From Deltaproteobacteria bacterium (GTDB taxonomy: Bacteria > Desulfobacterota_B > Binatia > UBA9968): a DNA stretch of 13,642 nt. Below the pieces are notes generated by a model, which searched no databases, was not told where the DNA came from, and saw only the letters and a list, made by a program, of their open reading frames with translations. The translations under genes were made by a program, and so were the position numbers. Below, in pieces: positions 6,614 through 13,642 of this stretch. The DNA lies in assembly GCA_027297485.1 (NCBI GenBank), contig JAPUHZ010000271.1, positions 1 to 13,642 of the forward strand. The letters are read 5' to 3'. Each line of letters starts with the position of its first letter. The stretch's first letter is position 1.

Positions 6614-7012
6614 TCACTCCTTCTTAACGAATTTCAGCGATACAGAATTGATACAGTAGCGATGCTTTGACGGCGGTGGACCATCGTCAAACACGTGGCC
6701 CAAGTGGGCATCGCATGTGCCGCACAGAACTTCTACCCTTCGCATGAACAGGCCATGATCCTCTTCTGTTCTTATGTTCTCCTGCGTGACGGGCGCCCAG
6801 AAGCTAGGCCAACCTGTGCCAGAATCAAACTTCGTGTCTGAGCTGAACAAGTCATTACCGCAACACACACATTGGTAAATCCCTTTTTCTTTGCAGTCAC
6901 AGTATTCTCCTGTAAACGCCCTTTCTGTGCCCTTTTGGCGACAGACATAGAACTGCTCCGGCGTGAGTTGTTGTTTCCATTCCTCGTCTGTTTTACGCAA
7001 CTGGTTGGTCAT
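6614..7012 (-). CDS. msrB: Peptide-methionine (R)-S-oxide reductase
   Basis: 132 residues, a single complete MsrB domain. It reduces methionine-R-sulfoxide in proteins, using thioredoxin-type reductants. Visible motifs: YQCVCCG with zinc ligands C48 and C51, GTGWPSF (65-71), [22 protein letters not shown] with zinc ligands C97 and C100 and active-site His, and the catalytic C120 in [11 protein letters not shown]. No signal peptide, so cytoplasmic. Extra cysteines at 23, 38 and 40 are not part of the core motif. Starts 4 bases after the yajQ stop, so co-transcribed and probably translationally coupled; its own ribosome-binding site is weak. Confidence 0.95.
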   Translation of the reverse strand: MTNQLRKTDEEWKQQLTPEQFYVCRQKGTERAFTGEYCDCKEKGIYQCVCCGNDLFSSDTKFDSGTGWPSFWAPVTQENIRTEEDHGLFMRRVEVLCGTCDAHLGHVFDDGPPPSKHRYCINSVSLKFVKKE

Positions 7013-7016
7013 ATCT

Positions 7017-7508
7017 TCATCTCATCATGTTGACAAACTGGAGAGGGATCTCGAGGTTGGCTTCCCTTAAGATTTTGATGACAGCCTGAAGATCATCAAT
7101 ATTTTTTCCCGTAACACGCACTTGATTGTCTTGAATGGCAGCCTGGACTTTCAGATTTTGACCCTTGATTAGTTTAACCATTTTTCGGGCCATCTCCACA
7201 TCCACCCCCTCTTTAATGGCAAACTCCCTTTGGACCATGCCATGAGAGGCCATCTGAATCTCTTTGGCGTCCAAACATTGCGCATCTATTTTCCGTCTGA
7301 CGAAATTCCCGACCAATGTCTCCTGTATGGCTCTCATTTTCATTTCATCTTCCGTCACTACATCGATTTTCTTCTCTTTCTTATTTATGGTGATTTCTGT
7401 TTTAGATTGTCGAAAATCGTAGCGTGTAAGAATCACCTTCCTGGTTATATTGACCGCATTATCGACCTCTTGCATATCCACGCGACTGACAATATCAAAC
7501 GATGCCAT
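7017..7508 (-). CDS. yajQ: YajQ family nucleotide-binding protein (UPF0234/DUF520)
   Basis: 163 residues starting [18 protein letters not shown], the hallmark N-terminus of the family, and ending [10 protein letters not shown] as most members do. Two ferredoxin-like halves (about 1-95 and 96-163); the second contains the conserved [15 protein letters not shown]. YajQ proteins bind nucleotides and tRNA, and in Xanthomonas a homologue binds cyclic-di-GMP and acts as a transcription co-regulator; the role here is inferred. The frame is open 20 codons further upstream to a possible ATG at 7568, but family length, the conserved start and GGGAGGG at 7514-7520 fix the start at 7508. First gene of a likely yajQ-msrB-CBS operon. 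Confidence 0.93.
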   Translation of the reverse strand: MASFDIVSRVDMQEVDNAVNITRKVILTRYDFRQSKTEITINKKEKKIDVVTEDEMKMRAIQETLVGNFVRRKIDAQCLDAKEIQMASHGMVQREFAIKEGVDVEMARKMVKLIKGQNLKVQAAIQDNQVRVTGKNIDDLQAVIKILREANLEIPLQFVNMMR

Positions 7509-7538
7509 GAAAAACCCTCCCTTAGCTCCCGGTCGACC

Positions 7539-7568
7539 ATTCTGACTATCCTCCCGGTCCCTTGTCAA
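7539..7568 (-). promoter_or_regulatory. Candidate promoter of yajQ-msrB-CBS
   Basis: Minus-strand TTGACA (7568-7563, perfect -35), 18-base spacer, CAGAAT (7544-7539, four of six). The start would be near 7532, giving a leader of about 25 nt that contains the yajQ Shine-Dalgarno. This also argues against the longer yajQ frame, because the promoter would lie inside it. Confidence 0.4.
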
Positions 7569-7656
7569 ACGCCCTTTAGGGGCCGGGCTTGCGTGCTTCC
7601 CGTAGGGTAAAATTTAAACCTGACCTGAGGGCGGCTAACTTTTCTAAATTTTCTTT

Positions 7657-7705
7657 ATCTCTCGAATAACAGAGATTGGGGTCCGCGGTCAGATATGCGG
7701 AACCC
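7657..7705 (-). terminator. Two tandem short hairpins after the ThDP-enzyme gene
   Basis: Just downstream of the stop (7710-7708) come GGGTTCCGC/GCGGACCCC (7705-7678, one mismatch, 10-base loop) and ATCTCT/AGAGAT (7676-7657, 8-base loop). Neither is followed by a U-run, so this is not a classic intrinsic terminator. It may slow transcription or protect the mRNA 3' end. The remaining spacer up to the yajQ promoter shows nothing else clear. Confidence 0.3.
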
Positions 7706-7707
7706 TT

Positions 7708-9489
7708 TCACCGTGGTTCAGCCACGACATCGACTAGGGCAGGGAGTTTCTTCTCCTTGACTACTTTGAGAGCCCTCCGAAGGGCCGGGCGAAGATCGGC
7801 AGGCCCTTCAATGGGACCCTCTGCATGGACGCCGAAGGACTCGGCCATCTTGGCGAAGTTTACAGACGGATCGTCCACATGGGTACCGATTCCGGCATTC
7901 TCCACCGGCCTCCTGCGGAATTTGGCTATCTGGATCCCATGCTCCTCGGAGTTATAAAAAGACTGGTTATTGTGCATGACAATTAAAAGGGGGATTTTGT
8001 GATGGGCCGCGGTCCAAAGAGAGCTTGCGGTCATGAGGAGGTCCCCGTCCGCTTGAATGTCCACGCAGAGCTTGCCGCTTCCAAGGTGAGCCAAGGCAGC
8101 CCCGATGGCAGCGCTCATGCCATAACCCACCCCGGCGCCACCACTTCCCCCAAGATACTGGTTGGGTTCAGTCCAATCCCAAAGCTTGCGTTCCCAACCG
8201 TTGGAGTTGCCGTTGACCAGGACCCAATCTTCTTTTTTGATGACCTCGCCCAGTTCATAGGCTAGGAAAGCCGTAGAAATCTCCTTCCGTCCCGCTCTGG
8301 CACGGGCCTCCAACAACCACTTGGCTCTCAGGCCGTCGTGCCTCTCTTTAATCGCGTTAAAGCGTGTCTCGATGGTCCCTTTCCTTTTCCAGTCGCCGCT
8401 CATCATCTGTCGGCAGAGCTGGGTAAGCTCTGGCACAGCAACCGAGGTGTCGGCACTGATCGGGACATCCACGGCCTGCAAGACCTGATAGTCCGCCGCC
8501 CAACTACGGACTAACATATCGTTCATCGAGATATGAACAATCTTAACTGAGGGGCTGGTGATATATTCAGAGACCCGCGTCATCCGATTGACCTCGGTCA
8601 ATGCGCCATAGAGGTCCATCACGTCCAGGGCCAAGACCACATCCGCTTTTTGCAGCAGCTCCCGCACCCCACCCGTTATATCCAGAGGGTGTGTGTTGGG
8701 GAAATTGAAGCGGCCGCCCTTGTCCATGACGGGGATCGCCAAGAGCTCTGCCAACTCCACTAAAGAGGCCACTGTCTTAGGATTGCGCCCGAGGCGATCG
8801 GCAATAATCAAAGGCGCTTTGGCCTCGACCAAAAGCTGGGCCGCCCGGCGTAAGGCCTCCGGATTTGCCTGCATTGGAGCTGGCGGAGAGAAACGGGTCA
8901 CATCCGGGATCTCGATTGCTTCCTTGAGCGCATCTTCCTGTAAATCCGCATCGTAGTTGATATAGATCGGTGCCATCGGCTCTGTGGTCGCTATACGGTA
9001 TCCTCGGATAAAGGATTCGGGGACGCTATCGAGGCTGAAGGGCTGGTCATCCCACTTCACATAGTCCCGGACCTGCGTCCCCTGAACCAACGCAGTATGG
9101 ATCCAATCGATCCGGGGCCGTCGGCGCGTAGTGTTCATTGGCCCTGTAGCGCCAAGGACAATGACCGGCACACGATCAATCCACGCATTGAAGATCGCCA
9201 TGCTCGCATGCTGCAAACCGACAATGTTATGGGTGATGGCAATCATCGGCTTCCCCCTGGCCTTGGCATAACCGTGGGCGAGGGCTACCGAGATCTCCTC
9301 GTGAAAGCAGAAGATCACCTCAGGCCGGTAGTTTCCACCGTAGTTGACAATTGAGTCATGAATGCCACGAAAGGTCGCCCCGGGATTAAAGGCCGTATAC
9401 TCAATATCGAAGGCCTTCATTAAATCCACAATGACATCTGAGCCATACTCAGGCTGCTTCTTCTCTACTCTTTCCGGTGCCTTTGCCAC
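7708..9489 (-). CDS. Thiamine-diphosphate-dependent enzyme, acetolactate-synthase/benzoylformate-decarboxylase superfamily
   Basis: 593 residues with the three-domain order of the POX/BFD/AHAS class. The PYR domain (about 15-185) has FHEEISVALAHGYAKARG, with the catalytic Glu (H63-E64) that activates the cofactor. The central TPP-binding-fold domain spans about 205-345. The PP domain (about 400-593) has the Mg/diphosphate motif as A480-DGD, then N507-N508 in MHNNQSFYNS. The first Gly of the textbook GDG is Ala here, as in a subgroup of uncharacterised ThDP enzymes with PDGD or similar. Such enzymes decarboxylate or ligate 2-keto acids; the substrate is unknown. AHAS-specific regulation is unlikely, as there is no small subunit nearby. 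The start is GTG 9489, preceded by AAGGGG at a good distance. It is last in a LOG-dehydrogenase-ThDP operon, 48 bases after the dehydrogenase stop. Confidence 0.85.
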   Translation of the reverse strand: MAKAPERVEKKQPEYGSDVIVDLMKAFDIEYTAFNPGATFRGIHDSIVNYGGNYRPEVIFCFHEEISVALAHGYAKARGKPMIAITHNIVGLQHASMAIFNAWIDRVPVIVLGATGPMNTTRRRPRIDWIHTALVQGTQVRDYVKWDDQPFSLDSVPESFIRGYRIATTEPMAPIYINYDADLQEDALKEAIEIPDVTRFSPPAPMQANPEALRRAAQLLVEAKAPLIIADRLGRNPKTVASLVELAELLAIPVMDKGGRFNFPNTHPLDITGGVRELLQKADVVLALDVMDLYGALTEVNRMTRVSEYITSPSVKIVHISMNDMLVRSWAADYQVLQAVDVPISADTSVAVPELTQLCRQMMSGDWKRKGTIETRFNAIKERHDGLRAKWLLEARARAGRKEISTAFLAYELGEVIKKEDWVLVNGNSNGWERKLWDWTEPNQYLGGSGGAGVGYGMSAAIGAALAHLGSGKLCVDIQADGDLLMTASSLWTAAHHKIPLLIVMHNNQSFYNSEEHGIQIAKFRRRPVENAGIGTHVDDPSVNFAKMAESFGVHAEGPIEGPADLRPALRRALKVVKEKKLPALVDVVAEPR

Positions 9490-9537
9490 TTTAAATCCCC
9501 TTTCTCTACGTCGGATTCGTTCGTATGACTTCCCCTC

Positions 9538-10445
9538 TTACCCCTTGCCCTGTAAAAGACCCCTCTGAAAAAAAAGCTCCAATGTCTCCAGTAGATCCCC
9601 CTCTCTTGTCCCTGTCTCCGAGGCCGTCCCGGCATTGAGGGCAGCTATGCTATTCAGGACCTTGGTGGAGGCGGGGACCATCACCGCCTTTAACCCATGG
9701 TGGCGGAAGGTCCGGCTAAGCTCGCCCATCTCCTCCGCCCTTCTACCGGCATGAACCGGCAATGCGGCATGCCTCGACCGACCTTGCCCGGCAAACCTGG
9801 AAAACTCTCATCATAACGGCGCAAAATCTCATCTAACAAGCCAAACCTTCTTGCACCGATCAAGAGCTCTACAAACAGTCCCTGAAGCCCTTTGGTCAAA
9901 CCTGCATAGACGATCTTGAAGGCAGAGGCCTGACCCGTATCGGGTCCAAGGAGCCGGACGGAAAAGCCGAACTGCTCAAGCCCCTTGATCTGTTGCGCCT
10001 GGGGACCTGAAACATAGACGACCGTGCCCCGATTGAGCTTAACGGCAGAACCAATAATAGAACCATCGATAAAAATCGCTTGTGCCTGGGATAGACCCAG
10101 TTCGATATCCCTAGCTGTCATAGGGGAGATGGCATTGGCATCGAGGTAGAGGAAATCCTTCCTCCCCACCTTTGCGAGAGCCTTGGCCACCTTCGAGGCC
10201 ACACGCTTTGCCACAGAAGGGACAACGAGAGACACTATAAGGTCAGCCTCTAACGTGAGTCGTGCCAAAGAGGGAACGGACCGCACACCGGCATTTTCCG
10301 CGCGTTTCCGGGTCAGCTCACTCCTCCCCGTTAGATAAGTGAGCACCTCTACTCCGTGGTCCCCAAGGAGGCGGGCCCAATGGTAGCCCATTTCACCGAT
10401 GCTCAGAATACCGACTCGCCGAAAGGCCACTGGGGACTCCTCCAC
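9538..10445 (-). pseudogene. NAD(P)-dependent 6PGDH-like dehydrogenase with DUF1932 C-terminus, interrupted by a -1 frameshift
   Basis: The first frame runs from GTG 10445 through residue P227 (near 9765). It carries a Rossmann N-terminus, VGILSIGEMGYHWARLLGDH, where the family motif is GxGxxG-like, then SLVVPS, DANAISP and the AFKIVYAGLTKGLQG helix with the lysine expected at the active site of the 3-hydroxyisobutyrate/6-phosphogluconate dehydrogenase superfamily. It continues to YDESFPGLPGKVGRGMP. The expected continuation, LPVHAGRRAEEMGELSRTFR and on to the stop at 9538, is in another frame. Restoring one base near 9757-9767 gives a single protein of about 302 residues, the usual length. 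Without it the first frame ends at 9690 with an unrelated tail. No slippery heptamer is seen, so this is a mutation or a base-call error rather than programmed shifting. It starts 7 bases after the LOG stop. Substrate unknown. Confidence 0.82.
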
Positions 10446-10452
10446 GCTAACC

Positions 10453-11484
10453 CTATGAGACTCGACCGTTGATCGCGTCGATCATCTGCCTTAATCGACC
10501 AAAGTCTTCCCGGTTGAAGGGGACTAAAAGACGATGGAGAGAGAGGGTTTCAGGGTCGTCTGACTCTTCAGGAAGAGGCCCTGTCTCCTTCACCTCACCC
10601 TCTTTCAATATATCTCGGAAGTCTCTATTCAGTCCATCTATCAGGGCTGCCGTGGGCGGATGAACCAGACGAATCACCAAATCCCGGTTGACAAATCGAT
10701 AGGAGTGGTAGTTGGAATAAAAGTTTCTAATTTCTTGAATCGCCGTCTCAACCTCTTCAACGATCTTAAAAAAGCTCAGATCCTGCTCTGAGACAAATCC
10801 CCGATTTAACATCTCCCTCTGAACAAAGTCTTCCCATTTTCGCCAGTAGCCTTTACCCGGACGGTCTATCAACAGGATCGGAACGATCTGGCTCTTGCCG
10901 GTTTGCGCCAAAGTGAGGGCCTCGATAAGCTCGTCATGAGTGCCGAATCCTCCGGGGAAGAAGACAACGGCATCCGCCTCTTTGACAAACATCAACTTGC
11001 GGGTGAAGAAAAAATGAAAGGTAATGAGCTTAGGGTTGTTGCGAATGAATCGATTCGGCTTCTGTACGAAAGGAAGCTGGATATTGACGCCAAAACTTCG
11101 TTTTCTCCCGGCCCCCTCGTGGCCCGCTTGCATAATGCCTGCACCTGCGCCTGTGATCACCATAAAATCCTCATCGGCAAGTCGCCGTCCAAGTTCAACG
11201 GCCATCCGATAATAGGGATCCCCTTCTTGAATCCTAGTGGATCCGAATATGCTCACTTTGCGAATCGAGCGATAGGGGGCAAAGACCTTAAAGGCATAGC
11301 GTAGTTCCTTGAGGGCCCTATTGAGAATTTTTAAATCTCCCCGGCTGGCTTCGTCCCCGGCCAACTTGAGGATGGTCTGGATCATCTCCGCGATGAAGTC
11401 TTCGTCGGAAGAGCCGCGACCGCGCTCGATCCACTCAAGGATCTCATGCTCAAGCGAGGCCGAAGTTGCCTGTTCTCTTTTCAT
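10453..11484 (-). CDS. LOG-family (lysine-decarboxylase-like) nucleotide phosphoribohydrolase-type protein
   Basis: 343 residues from ATG 11484, chosen over a GTG 18 bases upstream because AGGA stands 7 bases before the ATG. The central Rossmann-like LOG domain (about 75-255) has VSIFGSTR, ITGAGAGIMQAGHEGA and the signature P177-GGFGTHDE185. FFTRKLMFVKEAD supplies the Arg/Lys that bind the phosphate. LOG proteins cleave nucleoside 5'-monophosphates to base plus ribose 5-phosphate and release active cytokinin in plants; many bacterial members are housekeeping nucleosidases. This one carries an N-terminal helical extension of about 70 residues and a C-terminal extension of about 90 that are absent from the short LOGs. 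It is 76 bases after the methyltransferase stop and 7 bases before the dehydrogenase start, so it heads or continues the operon with the ThDP enzyme. Confidence 0.88.
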   Translation of the reverse strand: MKREQATSASLEHEILEWIERGRGSSDEDFIAEMIQTILKLAGDEASRGDLKILNRALKELRYAFKVFAPYRSIRKVSIFGSTRIQEGDPYYRMAVELGRRLADEDFMVITGAGAGIMQAGHEGAGRKRSFGVNIQLPFVQKPNRFIRNNPKLITFHFFFTRKLMFVKEADAVVFFPGGFGTHDELIEALTLAQTGKSQIVPILLIDRPGKGYWRKWEDFVQREMLNRGFVSEQDLSFFKIVEEVETAIQEIRNFYSNYHSYRFVNRDLVIRLVHPPTAALIDGLNRDFRDILKEGEVKETGPLPEESDDPETLSLHRLLVPFNREDFGRLRQMIDAINGRVS

Positions 11485-11560
11485 TCTGAATTCCTGATTC
11501 ACACATCTCTATGGCATATCAGCTCACAGAATTAAAGGACTTTGGAGCCGGATAAATCAA

Positions 11561-12589
11561 TCAACCTTTTACACCAACCATAATCGGGGAGTGACCATTC
11601 ACTGGGATAGTTCGGGCTTCGCTAAAACCAGCATTTAACAACCAATGCTGGTATTGAGAACCCGTGAATGTATCCCCCTCATCTGTTCCCAGCAGAGCAT
11701 TGACAGCCAACCACAAAGGCAAATTGTCGGATTTTCTCTCTTCATCAGGAATATAGTCCATGATTAAAAGCTTCCCTTCTTTTCTCAATGCACGGAAACA
11801 CTTGCCTATTAACTCCTGACTCCAGTGCGCTCCTTCAGAATGGCAAATGTGGCCTAATAGCGCTAAATCATACTCATCGCTCCCGAAATCAATCCCTCTA
11901 ATATCTGCTCCGATGAACCTGTATTGATCTCCGACCCCGAATTGCCGGGTATATTTCTTTGCCACCTCCAGTACGGCAACAAAATCGATCGCCGTTACTT
12001 CCGCGTGCTCGTATCTTAGCGAAAAAGGCAGTGACCATACTGCTGATCCCGCTGCCACGTCCAATATTTTTATTATTCCATGGTTTTCTGCGAAGAAGGA
12101 GGTGTCATTCTTCAAAACATCGGCAAGCCTCCAGGCATAATGTTTATGAACCTGGAACAAGGCGTCCACTAGGTTTATATTCCATCTTTCCTTCTCCTCA
12201 TCTGTGGAGAAGGAAAGAGTAGGCCTTCCTGTTCTCACGGCTTCCGGCAAGGTTAGCCAGAGCTTCATCAGCCGGTCACCATCGATAAACAGGCGACCGA
12301 CATAGTCTTCACTGGAAGGGAGGAAGTATTTCCTGGAGAGATCATTTAAACCGTACCTCTCGTTCTCTTTTTCCAACAATCCCATGGCAGTCATGCAGTT
12401 GAGCACCATTCTCACTCCTCTTGTGGAGCACTCCGTAGCCGACGCTATACTGGAGACGCTTTTCGCCCCTTTTGCTATGGCAGGGAAAATAAGCAGCTTT
12501 AAAGCCGTAAATAACACCACCTGTGGGGCGAAATGGAAACTCAATTCGTCCCATGACCCTCTGGCTAATGTTTCAGGTGTCACCATCAT
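11561..12589 (-). CDS. SAM-dependent methyltransferase, acetylserotonin/hydroxyneurosporene O-methyltransferase-like
   Basis: 342 residues. The N-terminal 95 residues form a winged-helix dimerisation domain (SIASATECSTRGVRMVLNCM, MGLLEKENERYGL). The Rossmann methyltransferase domain follows with motif I ILD177VAAGSAVW, the acidic end of strand 2 in VTAIDF, motif GADIRGIDFG and post-motif KEGKLLIMDYIPDEE. In catalytic O-methyltransferases of this type the general base is the His of an HDW motif. Here the matching place reads ICHSEGAHW, so the His is kept but its surroundings are changed; the acceptor could be an oxygen, nitrogen or carbon atom. Cytoplasmic. ATG 12589 has AAGGA 7 bases upstream; a second ATG follows at once. 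It is divergent from the MBL gene with only 39 bases between starts, and tandem with the LOG gene. Confidence 0.85.
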   Translation of the reverse strand: MMVTPETLARGSWDELSFHFAPQVVLFTALKLLIFPAIAKGAKSVSSIASATECSTRGVRMVLNCMTAMGLLEKENERYGLNDLSRKYFLPSSEDYVGRLFIDGDRLMKLWLTLPEAVRTGRPTLSFSTDEEKERWNINLVDALFQVHKHYAWRLADVLKNDTSFFAENHGIIKILDVAAGSAVWSLPFSLRYEHAEVTAIDFVAVLEVAKKYTRQFGVGDQYRFIGADIRGIDFGSDEYDLALLGHICHSEGAHWSQELIGKCFRALRKEGKLLIMDYIPDEERKSDNLPLWLAVNALLGTDEGDTFTGSQYQHWLLNAGFSEARTIPVNGHSPIMVGVKG

Positions 12590-12609
12590 GGTATATTCCT
12601 TCCCTCGAC

Positions 12610-12638
12610 ATCCTATGCGCGCTTTGGTATGGTTTTAA
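12610..12638 (-). promoter_or_regulatory. Candidate promoter of the methyltransferase gene
   Basis: Minus-strand TTAAAA (12638-12633), 17-base spacer, TAGGAT (12615-12610), each four of six to consensus. The start would be near 12603, giving a 13-nt leader holding the Shine-Dalgarno. It overlaps the proposed start of the divergent MBL gene. Weak evidence. Confidence 0.28.
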
Positions 12639-13462
12639 TAGTGTGGCGCTGTAACCTGTTTCAAGCTGCCTATCGGTTTTTGGCCTTCTCTCTTTTTTTC
12701 GTTCTGTTTCTCCCGCGAGTGGCTTCAGCCTTCTGTCATGAGATCGAGCTCGTAAGGAGTCGGCCCCGGTTCATCCCCGTCGCTGCGTCCTCCCGGACGA
12801 TGACTATCGAGTGGCTCGGCCATGCCGCCTTTCTTCTCACGTCATCGCAAGGGACAAAGATCCTCATGGACCCCCATGGGAAGCTCTACCCACCTCCGGC
12901 TATCTCCCCTCATGTGATCACCACGAGCCATCTGCACGGCAACCACAGCTTTATCTGGATGGCCACAGGGAACCCGATTGTGCTTCATGGCCTAACCTCT
13001 CGTGATGGAAATTGGAATCGTATCCACAGGACCATTCGTGATGTCTCCATCTATACTGTTCCGGCTTATCATGACAGCCAAATGGGTCTGGCTCGGGGAA
13101 AGAATGCCGTTTTTGTTGTCTCCATGGACGGGATCTGTGTAGCTCATCTGGGAGACTTGGGTCACCTGCTTAGCGAATCGCAGCTCAAGATGATGGGCAA
13201 GATCGAGGTGCTGCTGGTTCCCCTCGGGCAAGGGGGTTTCCGCATCACTTCTGAGGATGCAGCGAAGGTCGTGGCGCAGGTCAAGCCGAAGATAGCCATA
13301 CCGCATCACTACCGCTGGGAGAGCTACGTGGAAAAGTTCACCCAAATTTTTCCGCAAGTCCGTAAGGTGAAAGGCAACCTGGTGAAACTCTCAAGAGACA
13401 CCCTCAATCCCAAGCTCGAAATCATCGTACTCCAGGATTCCCTAAGGGGTAGCCAGGACTAA
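12629..13462 (+). CDS. Exported MBL-fold protein of the UlaG/UPF0173 type with altered metal motif
   Basis: 277 residues. Residues about 12-34 form a hydrophobic signal sequence ending VASA, so it is probably cleaved by signal peptidase I before F35 and acts outside the cytoplasmic membrane; C36 is too weakly boxed for a lipoprotein. The MBL fold begins TIEWLGHAAFLL and follows the UlaG/UPF0173 pattern: DPHGKLYPPP, H148 in PAYHDS, D176 in HLGDLGH, and H226/H227 in IPHHYRW. The metal motif that should read HxHxDH is SHLHGNH (H101, H103, N105, H106), so the Asp that binds the second metal is Asn. UlaG-like members hydrolyse lactones or phosphodiesters; this one may hold a single metal or be inactive. 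The start is uncertain: ATG 12629 has no Shine-Dalgarno, and a GTG at 12641 would still leave the signal peptide. Single gene, divergent from the methyltransferase. Confidence 0.8.
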   Translation: MVLIVWRCNLFQAAYRFLAFSLFFVLFLPRVASAFCHEIELVRSRPRFIPVAASSRTMTIEWLGHAAFLLTSSQGTKILMDPHGKLYPPPAISPHVITTSHLHGNHSFIWMATGNPIVLHGLTSRDGNWNRIHRTIRDVSIYTVPAYHDSQMGLARGKNAVFVVSMDGICVAHLGDLGHLLSESQLKMMGKIEVLLVPLGQGGFRITSEDAAKVVAQVKPKIAIPHHYRWESYVEKFTQIFPQVRKVKGNLVKLSRDTLNPKLEIIVLQDSLRGSQD

Positions 13463-13551
13463 TATTAACAAGTACACATTCGACTAGAGGGATGGATCAT
13501 TTCCCATTGCCTAAGTAGGGGAAAATGGGTGTTCAGTTATGCTATTAAATT

Positions 13552-13642
13552 TGGTGCCCGGAGCCGGAATTGAACCGGCATGGATCTTTCAGATCCGCGG
13601 GATTTTAAGTCCCGTGTGTCTACCAAATTCCACCATCCGGGC
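13552..13642 (-). tRNA. tRNA-Leu (anticodon UAA), CCA encoded
   Basis: The 5' end is the last base of the window (13642) and the gene is complete at 91 nt. Acceptor stem GCCCGGA pairs perfectly with TCCGGGC, followed by discriminator A and genomic CCA (13554-13552). The anticodon arm is GGGA-CTTAAAA-TCCC, with anticodon TAA. The long class II variable arm GGATC-TGAAA-GATCC is typical of leucine tRNAs. The T arm is GCCGG-TTCAATT-CCGGC. It reads UUA codons, and UUG by wobble. No integrase or att repeat is seen beside it. Confidence 0.97.

Noticed and set aside
7509..7568. Twenty-codon upstream extension of yajQ
   Set aside because: Family N-terminus, length 163 and a strong Shine-Dalgarno all fix the start at 7508, and the extension lies over the promoter.
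13500..13529. Overlapping hairpins (TTTCCC/GGGAAA and CCCATT/AATGGG) between the MBL gene and tRNA-Leu
   Set aside because: Short stems with loops of 13-15 bases and no U-run; could be a weak bidirectional end signal but not supportable.
13552..13642. tRNA-Leu as an integration site
   Set aside because: No integrase gene and no repeat of the tRNA 3' end is seen in the window.

Overview
This is a gene-dense bacterial chromosomal window of about 13.6 kb with roughly balanced base composition. It holds twelve protein genes (one cut by the left edge, one frameshifted), one histidine-kinase remnant and a tRNA-Leu at the right edge. No insertion sequence, integrase, CRISPR array or phage gene is visible. 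The gene mix (a [3Fe-4S]-type ferredoxin beside an FAD oxidoreductase, a divergent YchF-like GTPase, a long VWA protein, a FIST sensor protein) would fit a delta-proteobacterium/Desulfobacterota or a similar soil or sediment lineage. That is inference from gene style only; no marker gene settles it.

Layout. 1-540 (minus): ferredoxin followed by the N-terminal third of a DAO-type FAD oxidoreductase, behind a good sigma70-like promoter. 664-3576 (plus): YchF-like GTPase, then a 608-residue protein with a complete VWA/MIDAS domain. 3673-5013 (minus): a FIST-domain protein, followed in the same frame, after a single TGA, by 48 codons that are clearly the tail of a histidine-kinase ATPase domain. 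5014-5288: an AT-rich divergent spacer with several dyads. 5289-6056 (plus): glyoxalase II. 6078-7508 (minus): yajQ, msrB and a CBS-pair protein, probably one operon read yajQ to msrB to CBS. 7708-12589 (minus): methyltransferase, LOG-family protein, a DUF1932-type NAD(P)-dependent dehydrogenase (broken by a one-base frameshift) and a thiamine-diphosphate enzyme. The last three are closely packed. 12629-13462 (plus): an exported metallo-beta-lactamase-fold protein with an altered metal motif. 13552-13642 (minus): tRNA-Leu(UAA) with encoded CCA.

How the genes may work together. The ferredoxin could pass electrons to or from the FAD oxidoreductase next to it. The LOG/dehydrogenase/ThDP-enzyme trio looks like a small uncharacterised catabolic operon, with the ThDP enzyme cleaving a 2-keto acid and the dehydrogenase acting on a related hydroxy acid or hydroxymethyl compound. 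GloB, MsrB and the CBS protein are housekeeping or stress functions. The strongest candidates for a second look are the FIST/kinase remnant, the divergent YchF-like GTPase paired with a VWA protein that lacks an AAA+ partner here, the frameshift in the dehydrogenase, and the MBL protein whose HxHxDH motif reads HxHxNH. I see no convincing evidence for a wholly new defence or mobile system.
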